NCBI GenBank assembly: GCA_028139685.1
Contig: JAOINQ010000019.1
Location: 1 to 17,452 of the forward strand
Direction of reading: 5' to 3'
Length of the DNA: 17,452 nucleotides
From: Betaproteobacteria bacterium
GTDB taxonomy: Bacteria > Pseudomonadota > Gammaproteobacteria > Burkholderiales > Burkholderiaceae_A
The notes under the pieces were generated by a model. The model ran no database searches. It saw only the letters and a program-made list of their open reading frames with translations, and was not told where the DNA came from. Both the position numbers and the translations under genes were made by a program. This document shows positions 1 to 10,308 of this stretch, in pieces. The stretch's first letter is position 1, and each line of letters begins with the position of its first letter.

Positions 1-1
1 T

Positions 2-3138
<3,137 letters not shown>

Positions 3139-3141
3139 ACT

Positions 3142-3146
3142 AAGGA
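3142..3146 (+). promoter_or_regulatory. Ribosome binding site of bchM (sets the start)
   Basis: AAGGA lies 7 nt before the ATG at 3154 but only 1 nt before the in-frame TTG at 3148. It therefore supports the ATG as the bchM start. Confidence 0.6.
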
Positions 3147-3153
3147 ATTGAAC

Positions 3154-3888
3154 ATGTTGTGGAAATCAGATAGAGCACTTTTATTAGAGCAGGAATACCA
3201 AGATAAACGCCATCAAATTGCACAGTATTTTGACAAGACTGCTGTAAAGGCATGGGAACGGTTGACCTCAAACGATGAGAGCCTTAGTTTTATTCGAGAG
3301 TCCGTTCGAGAGGGCAGGATGAGTATGCAAAGCCATATTTTAGAGCGAATTGGTGAGAACCTCTCAGGAAAGTCTGTCCTAGATGCAGGTTGTGGAACAG
3401 GCAATCTAGCCATGGATTTAGCAGCAAGAAATGCGAGTGTAGTTGCTGTGGATATTTCCCCCAGCCTTATAAAAATAGCTCGGGAACGATTTTCCAGAAA
3501 CGATGAGTGTAAACATAATGGAGAGGTAAAGTTTGTTTGGGGGGACATGTCAGATCCGTCTTTTGGTGACTTTGACCATATCGTATTAATGGACTCAACA
3601 ATACACTATAAGTCTTCAAATGCGATTGCTCTCGTGAATGAACTTTGTCAAAGAGCGACTGAATCAATTATTTTCACGTTCGTACCTTTAACGCCATTAT
3701 TAGCTGTTAAATTTACTCTCGGTAAATTTTTTCCTAAAGGTGACAGAGCTCCCGCAATTGAACCATCCTCAGAGGACGCTATATGTAACTTGATTTCGCA
3801 AAATTTACATGGGTGGGAAATTTCAGGAATGAAAAGAGTTTCTACTTACTTCTACGCATCTCAGGCAGTGGAGTTACGTCGTGTTTGA
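3154..3888 (+). CDS. bchM: Magnesium-protoporphyrin IX O-methyltransferase BchM
   Basis: BchM transfers a methyl group from S-adenosylmethionine to the ring-C propionate of Mg-protoporphyrin IX. The monomethyl ester it makes is the substrate of the AcsF cyclase encoded further along the window. The 244-aa product has a class I methyltransferase fold, with the SAM-binding motif VLDAGCGTG at about residues 75-83 and an acidic residue in VAVDIS at the end of the next strand. The start is placed at ATG 3154, not TTG 3148, from the spacing to the AAGGA ribosome binding site. The gene follows bchL after 15 nt, and its last 8 nt overlap the GTG start of lhaA. Position directly after bchHL and before lhaA is diagnostic; a generic methyltransferase is very unlikely. 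Confidence 0.95.
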   Translation: MLWKSDRALLLEQEYQDKRHQIAQYFDKTAVKAWERLTSNDESLSFIRESVREGRMSMQSHILERIGENLSGKSVLDAGCGTGNLAMDLAARNASVVAVDISPSLIKIARERFSRNDECKHNGEVKFVWGDMSDPSFGDFDHIVLMDSTIHYKSSNAIALVNELCQRATESIIFTFVPLTPLLAVKFTLGKFFPKGDRAPAIEPSSEDAICNLISQNLHGWEISGMKRVSTYFYASQAVELRRV

Positions 3889-5329
3889 TTTTTCAAAAAA
3901 ATTTATCAAAGCCTCAAGAAAATGGAAACAAATCAATCCTGTCCTTTTGCCGTTTTCAGATGTCGCATCAAAAAAAAATACGCTGCAGAAACTTATTCAA
4001 TTATCTTTTTTTCAAGTATCAGTAGGAATTGCGTTCGTCCTTCTTGTTGGAACCCTTAACCGTGTAATGATTGTCGAGTTAGAAGTTTCCTCTTCACTGG
4101 TGGCGATGATGGTTGCGATACCCCTAGTCTTTGCCCCCTTTCGTGCCTTGATTGGGTTTCGGTCAGATACACATAAGTCTGCAATCGGGTGGAGAAGGAT
4201 CCCTTATTTATGGGTGGGAAGTTTGCTTTTGTTCGGAGGGTTAGCAACGATGCCGTTTGCTTTAATCCTACTATCGGGAGATACTCATTGGCCTAAGTTT
4301 TTTGCAGTGATCGCTACAGCTTGTTCCTTCCTGCTTGTTGGAAGTGGAGCACAAATAGTGCAAACTGCTGGTCTAGCATTAGCTACAGATATTGTTGATG
4401 AACCTTTAAGACCACGAGTTGTTGCGTTAATGTACACAATGCTTTTGCTAGGTATGATGGTAAGTGGCATCGTATTAAGTTCTATGCTTGAGCCTTTCAG
4501 TCAAATAAAATTAATCCAAGTTATCCAAGGCGTTGCGGTTCTAACTTTCTGTCTTAATATGTTGGCATTATGGAAACAAGAAGCTCGGAACCCCAGCAAA
4601 ACGAACCAACTACATGGGCATCATCCTTCGTTTGCAAGAGCATGGCGAGAATTAACGTCAGATTTAAATGTTCGAAGGTTTTTTTTGGCGTTAGCTGTCG
4701 GAACAATTGCGTTCAGTATGCAGGATGTGATACTGGAACCTTATGGTGGTGAAATTTTAGCTATGTCTGTCAGTGAAACAACTCTTTTAACAACTTTTTC
4801 TTCCTCGGGGGCATTTTTAGCATTTGGTTTAGCTGCCTATATTTTGAACAAGAATATAAACCCAAACCGACTTGCTGCATTTGGAGCATTAGTTGGCATA
4901 GTAGGATTTTCATTTATCGTTTTTTCCGAACCCACTGAAATAATCGAGTTTTTTATTATTGGAGTATTTCTAATTGGTTTTGGAGGAGGTTTGTTTTCCA
5001 TTTCTTGTCTAACTGCGGCGATGCATATAGATTTTGGAGGGTTTTCTGGCTTAGTTCTGGGTACTTGGGGTGCTATCCAGGCATTATCAATGGGGACAGG
5101 TATTGCCCTCGGAGGGCTCCTACGAGATTTTACAGAGTACATTCTGTCCCTAAATGCCGTATCACAAACTGTTTTGCCACCCAACTTAGCAGGTTACCTG
5201 GGTGTTTATCACCTTGAAATATTTTTACTATTTTTAGTTTTAGTTGTAATCGGTCCTCTTGCAGGTAAATCAGGAGGTTTTTTAACGCCAAACTCCAAAA
5301 AATTTGGTTTGGCGAGATTTCCAAATTAA
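3881..5329 (+). CDS. lhaA: LhaA, light-harvesting 1 complex assembly protein (PucC/MFS family)
   Basis: LhaA is a polytopic inner-membrane protein of the PucC branch of the major facilitator superfamily. It is required for normal LH1 assembly and is thought to handle bacteriochlorophyll or newly inserted antenna polypeptides. The 482-aa product is very hydrophobic, with about 12 predicted membrane segments starting near residue 46. After the second segment it carries RALIGFRSDTHKSAIGWRR, the conserved cytoplasmic loop of this family. The start is GTG at 3881, overlapping bchM by 8 nt, with GGAG at 3870-3873 spaced 7 nt; no better upstream start is evident. The gene sits between bchM and puhA, its classical position. 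PucC, the LH2-linked paralogue, is similar, but this context favours LhaA. Confidence 0.93.
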   Translation: MFDFSKKFIKASRKWKQINPVLLPFSDVASKKNTLQKLIQLSFFQVSVGIAFVLLVGTLNRVMIVELEVSSSLVAMMVAIPLVFAPFRALIGFRSDTHKSAIGWRRIPYLWVGSLLLFGGLATMPFALILLSGDTHWPKFFAVIATACSFLLVGSGAQIVQTAGLALATDIVDEPLRPRVVALMYTMLLLGMMVSGIVLSSMLEPFSQIKLIQVIQGVAVLTFCLNMLALWKQEARNPSKTNQLHGHHPSFARAWRELTSDLNVRRFFLALAVGTIAFSMQDVILEPYGGEILAMSVSETTLLTTFSSSGAFLAFGLAAYILNKNINPNRLAAFGALVGIVGFSFIVFSEPTEIIEFFIIGVFLIGFGGGLFSISCLTAAMHIDFGGFSGLVLGTWGAIQALSMGTGIALGGLLRDFTEYILSLNAVSQTVLPPNLAGYLGVYHLEIFLLFLVLVVIGPLAGKSGGFLTPNSKKFGLARFPN

Positions 5330-5340
5330 AGGAGAAAAAT

Positions 5341-6117
5341 ATGGAAAGCGGAGCTATCACTCAGTATATTGATGTTGCTCAATTGGTACTGTATCTTTTT
5401 TGGATTTTTTTCTTTGGTCTCGTTATTTATTTAACTTTAGAAAGTAAGAGAGAGGGATTTCCTCTCGAATCTGACGGGTTCGGTAAACGATCAGGTAAAA
5501 AGGCAACTGGTTTGTTGCCCATGCCAACAAAAAAGATTTTTAGAACCAAGTTTCATGGCAATTTTGAGGCGCCTCATGCACGGGATGATTCAGCTCCTTC
5601 TCCGGCTGGAGCTCCTATAAATCAGTTTCCTGGAGCCCCTTTAGAACCCTCAGGGTCCAGTCCAATGCTCGATGATATTGGCCCTGGCAGTTTTTCTCAA
5701 AGAATAGATCATCCTGACCTAACGGCTGAGGGAGATTTTAAAATTGTTCCGATGCGAATAGAAAATTCCTTTAAAATCTTAGCCTCCGACACGGATCCCC
5801 GAGGATTAGAAGTATTTGGTCTCGAAGGAAAGGTAGGAGGAACATGTGTCGATGTTTGGGTCGACAGATCGGAACATATTATTCGTTATCTAGAAATTAA
5901 AACTTTATCTGGTAACTCTGTTTTGGCTCCATTTAATCTTTCGGTAATAAAAAAAGACGCTATCTTTATTAATTCGATCATGAGTTCGCAATTCGAGAAC
6001 GTACCCGGTCTGAAAAATTCGAACACCATAAGCTTGTTAGAAGAGGAGAAGATTATGGGATACTACGGAGCAGGTACTTTAATGGCGTTTCCGCGTCGAC
6101 GAGAATCGTTTTTCTAA
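5341..6117 (+). CDS. puhA: Photosynthetic reaction centre H subunit
   Basis: PuhA caps the L-M core of the type-II reaction centre on the cytoplasmic side and helps deliver protons to the QB quinone. The 258-aa product has the expected plan. A short N-terminus is followed by one membrane helix at about residues 12-32, the hallmark ESKREGFPLE just after it, and a soluble PRC-barrel domain in the C-terminal half. That domain includes DVWVDRSEHIIRYLE, and near the end YYGAGTLMAFPRRRE, typical of the family's last strand. Length is standard. The ATG is preceded by AAAGGAG in the 11-nt gap after lhaA. The L, M and cytochrome subunits (pufLMC) are not in this window. Identification is secure. Confidence 0.97.
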   Translation: MESGAITQYIDVAQLVLYLFWIFFFGLVIYLTLESKREGFPLESDGFGKRSGKKATGLLPMPTKKIFRTKFHGNFEAPHARDDSAPSPAGAPINQFPGAPLEPSGSSPMLDDIGPGSFSQRIDHPDLTAEGDFKIVPMRIENSFKILASDTDPRGLEVFGLEGKVGGTCVDVWVDRSEHIIRYLEIKTLSGNSVLAPFNLSVIKKDAIFINSIMSSQFENVPGLKNSNTISLLEEEKIMGYYGAGTLMAFPRRRESFF

Positions 6118-6147
6118 GTTTTAAAGTTTTAAAAAAAGGGTAGGTAT

Positions 6148-6744
6148 ATGAACGGACATACGCACGAATTTGAACCAACTTTCGGTTTTCCAGAAGCTCT
6201 TCCTGCTTCAGAAAAAGTTTTGTGGCAGGGGAGCCCATGTGCCTGGTTAATTGCAAGGAGAATTTTCTTTCTGCCACATTTATTTTTTTACTTTTTGATA
6301 CTTTCAATCCTGGCGTTAATTTTTAATAGCGAAGTACTAACCCTAAAAGACTTATTTGTTAAATTCCTGTCTTATATGTCGTTAGGAATGTTTGCTATTT
6401 TTCTTCTCATTGCTATGAGTTATTTAGTATCTTCTACAACCGTTTACAGTATTACCGATAAGCGTGTGGTTATGCGTATAGGCATTGTCTTAAATTTGAG
6501 TCTAAATATTCCATATGGCAAAATTGAAACAGCTGAGCGCAAGGTGTACCCTGATAAGTCAGGAGATATTTCGTTAAAGTTGATTGCAGATAACAAAATA
6601 GCTTACCTTCACCTTTGGCCTCATTGTAGACCCTGGTTTTTTTCTGCCCCACTACCCCGTTTGTCCTGCCTCAAAGATGTAGAGGTTGTAGCTTCTCACC
6701 TTAAAAGTTCATGGGAAGAGCAAAAAAAAACCTTAGTAAAATAA
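6148..6744 (+). CDS. puhB: PuhB, reaction-centre assembly protein
   Basis: PuhB is an inner-membrane protein that assists assembly of the reaction-centre core; loss in related bacteria reduces reaction centres and LH1. The 198-aa product has hydrophobic segments at about residues 39-60 and 74-95. These are followed by a PH-like domain beginning near YSITDKRVVMRIGI, the pattern seen across the PuhB family. It is slightly shorter than many homologues, and the C-terminus is lysine-rich. The ATG follows AAGGG at 6136-6140, spaced 7 nt. The position between puhA and puhC supports the name as much as the sequence does. Confidence 0.92.
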   Translation: MNGHTHEFEPTFGFPEALPASEKVLWQGSPCAWLIARRIFFLPHLFFYFLILSILALIFNSEVLTLKDLFVKFLSYMSLGMFAIFLLIAMSYLVSSTTVYSITDKRVVMRIGIVLNLSLNIPYGKIETAERKVYPDKSGDISLKLIADNKIAYLHLWPHCRPWFFSAPLPRLSCLKDVEVVASHLKSSWEEQKKTLVK

Positions 6745-6786
6745 GCAAAAGTGAAAAAGGAACCACTCTAGGAAAGGAATAGTTTT

Positions 6787-7227
6787 ATGACACAATTAAA
6801 ACGAGACCCAATGTTACCCTTCGTTAAAGTGGTGGTTTCAATACTTGTTCTGGTGCTTGTAAGCACATGGATTTTTAAAAATCATTTCAAATCTGACAAT
6901 AATTCAATAGATTTATCTGAAATAGTCATATCGAAAAAACTGCATTTTTACGACCACCCTGATGGTTCTATAAAAATTACAGATATAGACGGAGAGATAT
7001 TAACCTTTATTGAAGGAGAAGCTTTTGTTCGAGTTTTATTACGAAATTTAGTTAGGGAGCGAATTTCAAAAGGTGTTGGGCCAGAAGAGCCATTCGAATT
7101 AATAGCCAGAAAGGGTGGTTTGTTGTCTCTGAGAGATCCTATATCGGATTTACATGTTGACCTGACAGCTTTCGGCACGTCCAATTCAAAGATTTTTGTT
7201 GAATTGATTGAGGATAGGGATACTTAA
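6787..7227 (+). CDS. puhC: PuhC, photosynthetic complex assembly protein
   Basis: PuhC is a small membrane-anchored protein needed for efficient reaction-centre/LH1 assembly; its biochemical activity is unknown. The 146-aa product has a short N-terminal tail, one membrane helix at about residues 11-30, and a periplasmic domain of roughly 115 residues. Within that domain, FYDHPDGSIKITD and the run starting GEILTFIEGEAFVRVLLR resemble other PuhC proteins. The ATG is preceded by AAGGA at 6774-6778, 8 nt upstream. The gene ends in a tandem TAATAA 17 nt before acsF. Primary sequence is weakly conserved in this family, so the call leans on gene order. Confidence 0.88.
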   Translation: MTQLKRDPMLPFVKVVVSILVLVLVSTWIFKNHFKSDNNSIDLSEIVISKKLHFYDHPDGSIKITDIDGEILTFIEGEAFVRVLLRNLVRERISKGVGPEEPFELIARKGGLLSLRDPISDLHVDLTAFGTSNSKIFVELIEDRDT

Positions 7228-7244
7228 TAAATGGAGGTACCAAT

Positions 7245-8324
7245 ATGGCAGTAACAGGCGACTCCCTGGGTTCTACTGGAAAAGACTTACCGATAAATCT
7301 GTCTACGGAAAAAGCACTTGAGGAAACAATGTTATCCCCTCGCTTTTATACGACAGACTTTGCTGCGATTGATAAGATTAGCATTGAAGGTGTTCGTGAA
7401 GAATGGGATAAGTTAATGAGTGAGTTTGAGATAGACTCCAATATAGATCATTTCCAAAGACCAAAGGATATGCAAGAAAATTATTCTAAGATCTCACCAG
7501 AGGTCTACGATGAGTTTGTAGATTTTTTAATAAGCTCCATAACATCAGAGTTCTCGGGATGTGTTCTTTACGCAGAAATAAAGAAAAGAGTTAAAAATGA
7601 CGACATGAAAAAACTTTTTGGTTACATGGCAAGAGACGAATCCCGTCACGCTGGATTCATAAACCAGTGGTTAAAGGATTTTAAAATTGGCGTTGATTTG
7701 AGTTTTTTAACTAAAGCGAAGAAATACACGTTCTTCAAACCAAAATTTATATTTTACGCTACATATCTTTCAGAAAAAATTGGTTATGCGAGATATATTT
7801 CGATATACAGACAAGTTGAGAGAAACCCCGAATTCAGGTTCCACCCTATTTTTCTCTGGTTTGAAAAGTGGTGCAATGATGAGTTTAGGCATGGTGAGGC
7901 TTTTGCGCTTCTCATGCGCTCGGATCCACCTTTATTAAAAGGCGTTAATTTGTTATGGATCAAATTCTTTCTGTTAGCAGTTTTTGCAACTATGTTTGTT
8001 AGAGACCATAAAAGACCTAAGCTTCATAAAGCTTTGAACCTTAATCCTACTGAGTATGATATGCAAGTTTTTGAAATTACAACTGAAATTTCTAAGCAGG
8101 TATTTCCAGTGTTGTTAGATGTTAAAAACCCAAATTTTTTAAAACATTTAAAAGAACTTAGCTACTTAAATGAGCAACTTGAACAATGCGGAACTAAAGG
8201 AATGTTTTCCATTAGACGGTTGGTTCTTTTAGTAAAGTTGGGAGTATGTTTTTCAAGGTTATTTTTTATGAAATCATTAGTAAACAAGCTTCCAGATGAT
8301 TTCCGGGTGAAACCGTCATGGTGA
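7245..8324 (+). CDS. acsF: Aerobic Mg-protoporphyrin IX monomethyl ester oxidative cyclase (diiron)
   Basis: AcsF is the oxygen-dependent cyclase that forms the isocyclic ring E of (bacterio)chlorophyll, turning Mg-protoporphyrin IX monomethyl ester into divinyl protochlorophyllide. The 359-aa product shows two ExxH iron-ligand motifs of the ferritin-like diiron fold: E132-S-R-H135 in ARDESRHAGF and E213-F-R-H216 in NDEFRHGEAF. E102 in SEFSGCVLYAE is a likely further ligand. A hydrophobic stretch near residues 235-250 fits membrane association. The start ATG has a strong GGAGG at 7233-7237, spaced 7 nt. Location between puhC and puhE is seen in beta- and gammaproteobacterial clusters. Presence of AcsF implies pigment can be made under oxic conditions; whether the anaerobic cyclase BchE also exists cannot be seen here. 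Confidence 0.97.
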   Translation: MAVTGDSLGSTGKDLPINLSTEKALEETMLSPRFYTTDFAAIDKISIEGVREEWDKLMSEFEIDSNIDHFQRPKDMQENYSKISPEVYDEFVDFLISSITSEFSGCVLYAEIKKRVKNDDMKKLFGYMARDESRHAGFINQWLKDFKIGVDLSFLTKAKKYTFFKPKFIFYATYLSEKIGYARYISIYRQVERNPEFRFHPIFLWFEKWCNDEFRHGEAFALLMRSDPPLLKGVNLLWIKFFLLAVFATMFVRDHKRPKLHKALNLNPTEYDMQVFEITTEISKQVFPVLLDVKNPNFLKHLKELSYLNEQLEQCGTKGMFSIRRLVLLVKLGVCFSRLFFMKSLVNKLPDDFRVKPSW

Positions 8325-8346
8325 CGTTAATTTTATGGGCTAATTT

Positions 8347-9126
8347 ATGATTGAAGGTGGTCACGTCGCGTTTATAATCCCGTTTGCAAGCGCAGTTTTG
8401 GTTTGGTGGTTAGGAACCATATTACTTTTGGCTGTAACACGTAAGCTATACGCTTCTAAGATAAGAGGATTAATGTTTGTCTCAGCAATATTGATGCAAC
8501 TGGGTTTTTTTGGGTTGTATTACTTTTCACACCATGCAGTTGGAGGTTATGCTGCTTATGGGTCTTTTTTATCCACAATTCTTATTTGGGTTTGGCTAGA
8601 ATCTTCTTTCCTCGTTGGTTGGGTGACTGGGCCAAGGAAAGAGTCGTGTTCACCAAATTCAACAGGTTTTGAGAGAGCCAAACAAGCTTTTCAAACTGTT
8701 CTCCATCACGAGATACACATAGTATTACTGGCATTAGGAATATTTCTTGTTATCAAAGATACTGAAAATTACGTGGGTTTTTACGCCTTTCTAATATTGT
8801 GGGGCATGCGTACTAGTTCAAAATTAAATTTATTTTTTGGGGTGCGAAACTTGTACGTAAATTTTTTGCCCGATAACATTGCATATTTATCAACATATTT
8901 TAGACAGAAGTCTTGCAATGCATTGTTTCCTTTTCTTTTCGCATTAGCTTTCACTATTAACCTGTTGTTTTGGAACAACGCATTCACGTCGTTCGGCACC
9001 AGCCAGCATGTTGGGAATATACTTCTTGCAAGTCTAATGACTTTGGGGGTTTTGGAGCATATATTAATGGTTGTTCCATATAACTGCAATGGTATATGGC
9101 GTTTTGGACTAACAGTTCAAAAATAA
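8347..9126 (+). CDS. puhE: PuhE, putative photosynthetic complex assembly protein 2 (DUF3623 type)
   Basis: PuhE is a polytopic membrane protein found only in phototrophs of this type. Mutants in related bacteria have altered pigment levels, but no reaction is assigned. The 259-aa product is hydrophobic with about seven membrane segments. It has the family's histidine-bearing YFSHHAVGGYAAYGSF near residue 60 and FLVGWVTGPRKESC after the third segment. The conserved VLHHEIHIVLL and WGMRTSSKLNLFFGVRNLY follow. No good ribosome binding site precedes the ATG. The only upstream ATG, at 8334, opens a two-codon frame (ATG GGC TAA), so initiation may depend on coupling to acsF, 22 nt upstream. This is the last phototrophy gene in the window. 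Confidence 0.92.
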   Translation: MIEGGHVAFIIPFASAVLVWWLGTILLLAVTRKLYASKIRGLMFVSAILMQLGFFGLYYFSHHAVGGYAAYGSFLSTILIWVWLESSFLVGWVTGPRKESCSPNSTGFERAKQAFQTVLHHEIHIVLLALGIFLVIKDTENYVGFYAFLILWGMRTSSKLNLFFGVRNLYVNFLPDNIAYLSTYFRQKSCNALFPFLFALAFTINLLFWNNAFTSFGTSQHVGNILLASLMTLGVLEHILMVVPYNCNGIWRFGLTVQK

Positions 9127-9143
9127 TTATCCGAATTAATCTT

Positions 9144-9159
9144 TGTTTCACTTTAAACA
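9144..9159. promoter_or_regulatory. Dyad TGTTT-N6-AAACA over the pal promoter -35 region
   Basis: A perfect 5-bp inverted repeat with a 6-nt spacer covers the proposed -35 hexamer of the pal promoter, so a repressor could bind here. The spacing between TGT and ACA is 10 nt, not the 12 nt of PpsR/CrtJ sites. In AT-rich sequence a chance origin is possible. Confidence 0.3.
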
Positions 9160-9180
9160 GTAAGCTAAACTCCTTATAAT
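9152..9180 (+). promoter_or_regulatory. Sigma70-type promoter for pal
   Basis: TTTAAA (9152-9157, four of six bases match TTGACA) and a perfect TATAAT (9175-9180) are separated by 17 nt. The predicted start site is near 9187, giving a leader of about 60 nt before the pal ATG. It lies in the 122-nt gap after puhE, so pal is probably transcribed independently of the photosynthesis operon. Confidence 0.55.
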
Positions 9181-9248
9181 AACTTTGTGTATTAGTGGTA
9201 ACAAAAGGATAGCAAATTAAACTCAATGGAAGTCAGAGGGAGTAAATT

Positions 9249-9755
9249 ATGATCAATCGATTAGTTATAATTGGCACACTGTTGTTTTTAGCTAGTTGTG
9301 CGACTCGACAGGATGCCCCGGAAGATTTGGCTTCACAAGTTGTTGAACCTACGGGCGAAAATGGAGATTCTTTCGCTGAAACTGAAATAGTTACCCCTGG
9401 AATGCTAGCTGCTGAAAAGTTAGCCTCAACAGAACCATCAGTTTATTTTGATTACGATAAGTTTGAAGTTAAGGAACAATATGCGCTTACAATTGAGGTT
9501 TTTGCTGAGTACATGCGGGCTATACCAGGTTCTAGGCTTAAGATAGAGGGAAATTGTGATGAGCGAGGGACCATCGAATACAATTTAGCTCTTGGACAAC
9601 GGAGGGCAGATGCGGTTAAGGCAGCTCTTGTATCAATGGGAATTGATGGAGACAGGATTGAGACAATCAGCTACGGAGAAGAGAGGCCACGAAATAGCAT
9701 TAGGTCTGAAGCTGGTTTTTCGGTAAATCGCAGGGCAGACCTAATATCGCGTTGA
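9249..9755 (+). CDS. pal: Peptidoglycan-associated lipoprotein Pal (OmpA-like C-terminal domain)
   Basis: Pal is an outer-membrane lipoprotein that binds peptidoglycan through an OmpA-like domain and works with the Tol system in envelope constriction and stability. The 168-aa precursor has a lipoprotein signal peptide with lipobox L14-A15-S16-C17. Residue 18 is alanine, not aspartate, so sorting to the outer membrane is expected. After a low-complexity linker, the OmpA-like domain spans about residues 65-168: YFDYDKFEV, then GNCDERGTIEYNLALGQRRA carrying the Asp and Arg that contact diaminopimelate, and a final NRRADLI. A strong AGGGAG at 9237-9242 precedes the ATG by 6 nt. No tolB or cpoB flanks it, so this is an unlinked pal or a second OmpA-like lipoprotein. 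Confidence 0.9.
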   Translation: MINRLVIIGTLLFLASCATRQDAPEDLASQVVEPTGENGDSFAETEIVTPGMLAAEKLASTEPSVYFDYDKFEVKEQYALTIEVFAEYMRAIPGSRLKIEGNCDERGTIEYNLALGQRRADAVKAALVSMGIDGDRIETISYGEERPRNSIRSEAGFSVNRRADLISR

Positions 9756-9779
9756 GAAAATACGGTCTCATAGCTTTTT
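9753..9779 (+). terminator. Weak candidate terminator after pal
   Basis: TGAGA and TCTCA form a 5-bp stem with an 8-nt loop (9753-9770), followed after 4 nt by five T residues. The stem begins in the stop codon. It is short and offset from the T run, so it is only a candidate; the convergent OsmC gene ends 18 nt further on. Confidence 0.25.
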
Positions 9780-9797
9780 GATTTTATTTGATTGTAG

Positions 9798-10256
9798 TTA
9801 AAATTTTAAACTACCGGGGGATAGGTCAAAATCAAATAGTATTTCTGCAGTTTCCCCAAGCATCTTCATCGCCGAGCCATGTAGCTCTCTAGAGTCATCC
9901 AAAATTTGCTTGACCGCCTCTCGGGAAATGTTATCCGATTCTATAGAAAAATGTACCGAAATTTTGGTAAATATTTTTGGACTACTTTCATTTCGAATTC
10001 CGCTGGCTGAAGCTTTGCATGAATGCAGAATTCCCCCAGCCTGTTTAACACCAGCTACAAGGTCATACTGGGTGCATGCGACCGCCCCGACAAGAAATGC
10101 TTCCATGGGACGGGGGCCAGAAGTTGACCCTGCGATATCTTTTCCCGTATCTAACGCAATTAGGTGCCCCGACCCAGTTTTAGCGGTGAAAGATATTCCA
10201 TCACCGGCGTTCCATTTTATTTCACATTCCATGTGGTTATCTTTGCTATTTACCAT
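9798..10256 (-). CDS. OsmC-like protein lacking the second catalytic cysteine
   Basis: OsmC/Ohr proteins are small dimeric thiol peroxidases that reduce organic hydroperoxides; the wider family also includes members of unknown role. The 152-aa product has the OsmC fold pattern: GPRPMEAFLVGAVACTQYDLV with the first cysteine at C61, then an alternating strand region. The helix normally holding the second cysteine reads SRELHGSAMKML. Glycine (G127) stands where the family usually has Cys in YCSV, so the standard two-cysteine mechanism looks absent. C80 could substitute only if structurally close. An alternative ATG at 10232 would shorten it by 8 residues; neither start has a strong ribosome binding site. 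It converges with pal and diverges from the rodZ-like gene. Family is confident; specific activity is not. Confidence 0.8.
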   Translation of the reverse strand: MVNSKDNHMECEIKWNAGDGISFTAKTGSGHLIALDTGKDIAGSTSGPRPMEAFLVGAVACTQYDLVAGVKQAGGILHSCKASASGIRNESSPKIFTKISVHFSIESDNISREAVKQILDDSRELHGSAMKMLGETAEILFDFDLSPGSLKF

Positions 10257-10308
10257 TAAACTCTAACTAGTGCCTTCCCTACCAATAACATTCTAATACG
10301 GATTTCTG

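Noticed and set aside
3148..3153. TTG 3148 as the bchM start
   Set aside because: Only 1 nt would separate it from the AAGGA site, whereas ATG 3154 has normal spacing.
4837..5184. Minus-strand open frame of 115 codons inside lhaA
   Set aside because: It lies wholly within a strongly conserved membrane-protein gene and has no ribosome binding site or recognisable domain.
9144..9159. PpsR/CrtJ operator before pal
   Set aside because: The TGT and ACA half-sites are 10 nt apart instead of 12, so I recorded it only as a generic dyad.
9910..10266. Plus-strand open frame of 118 codons across the OsmC-like gene
   Set aside because: The minus strand carries a recognisable OsmC fold over the same span; the plus-strand translation shows no family pattern.
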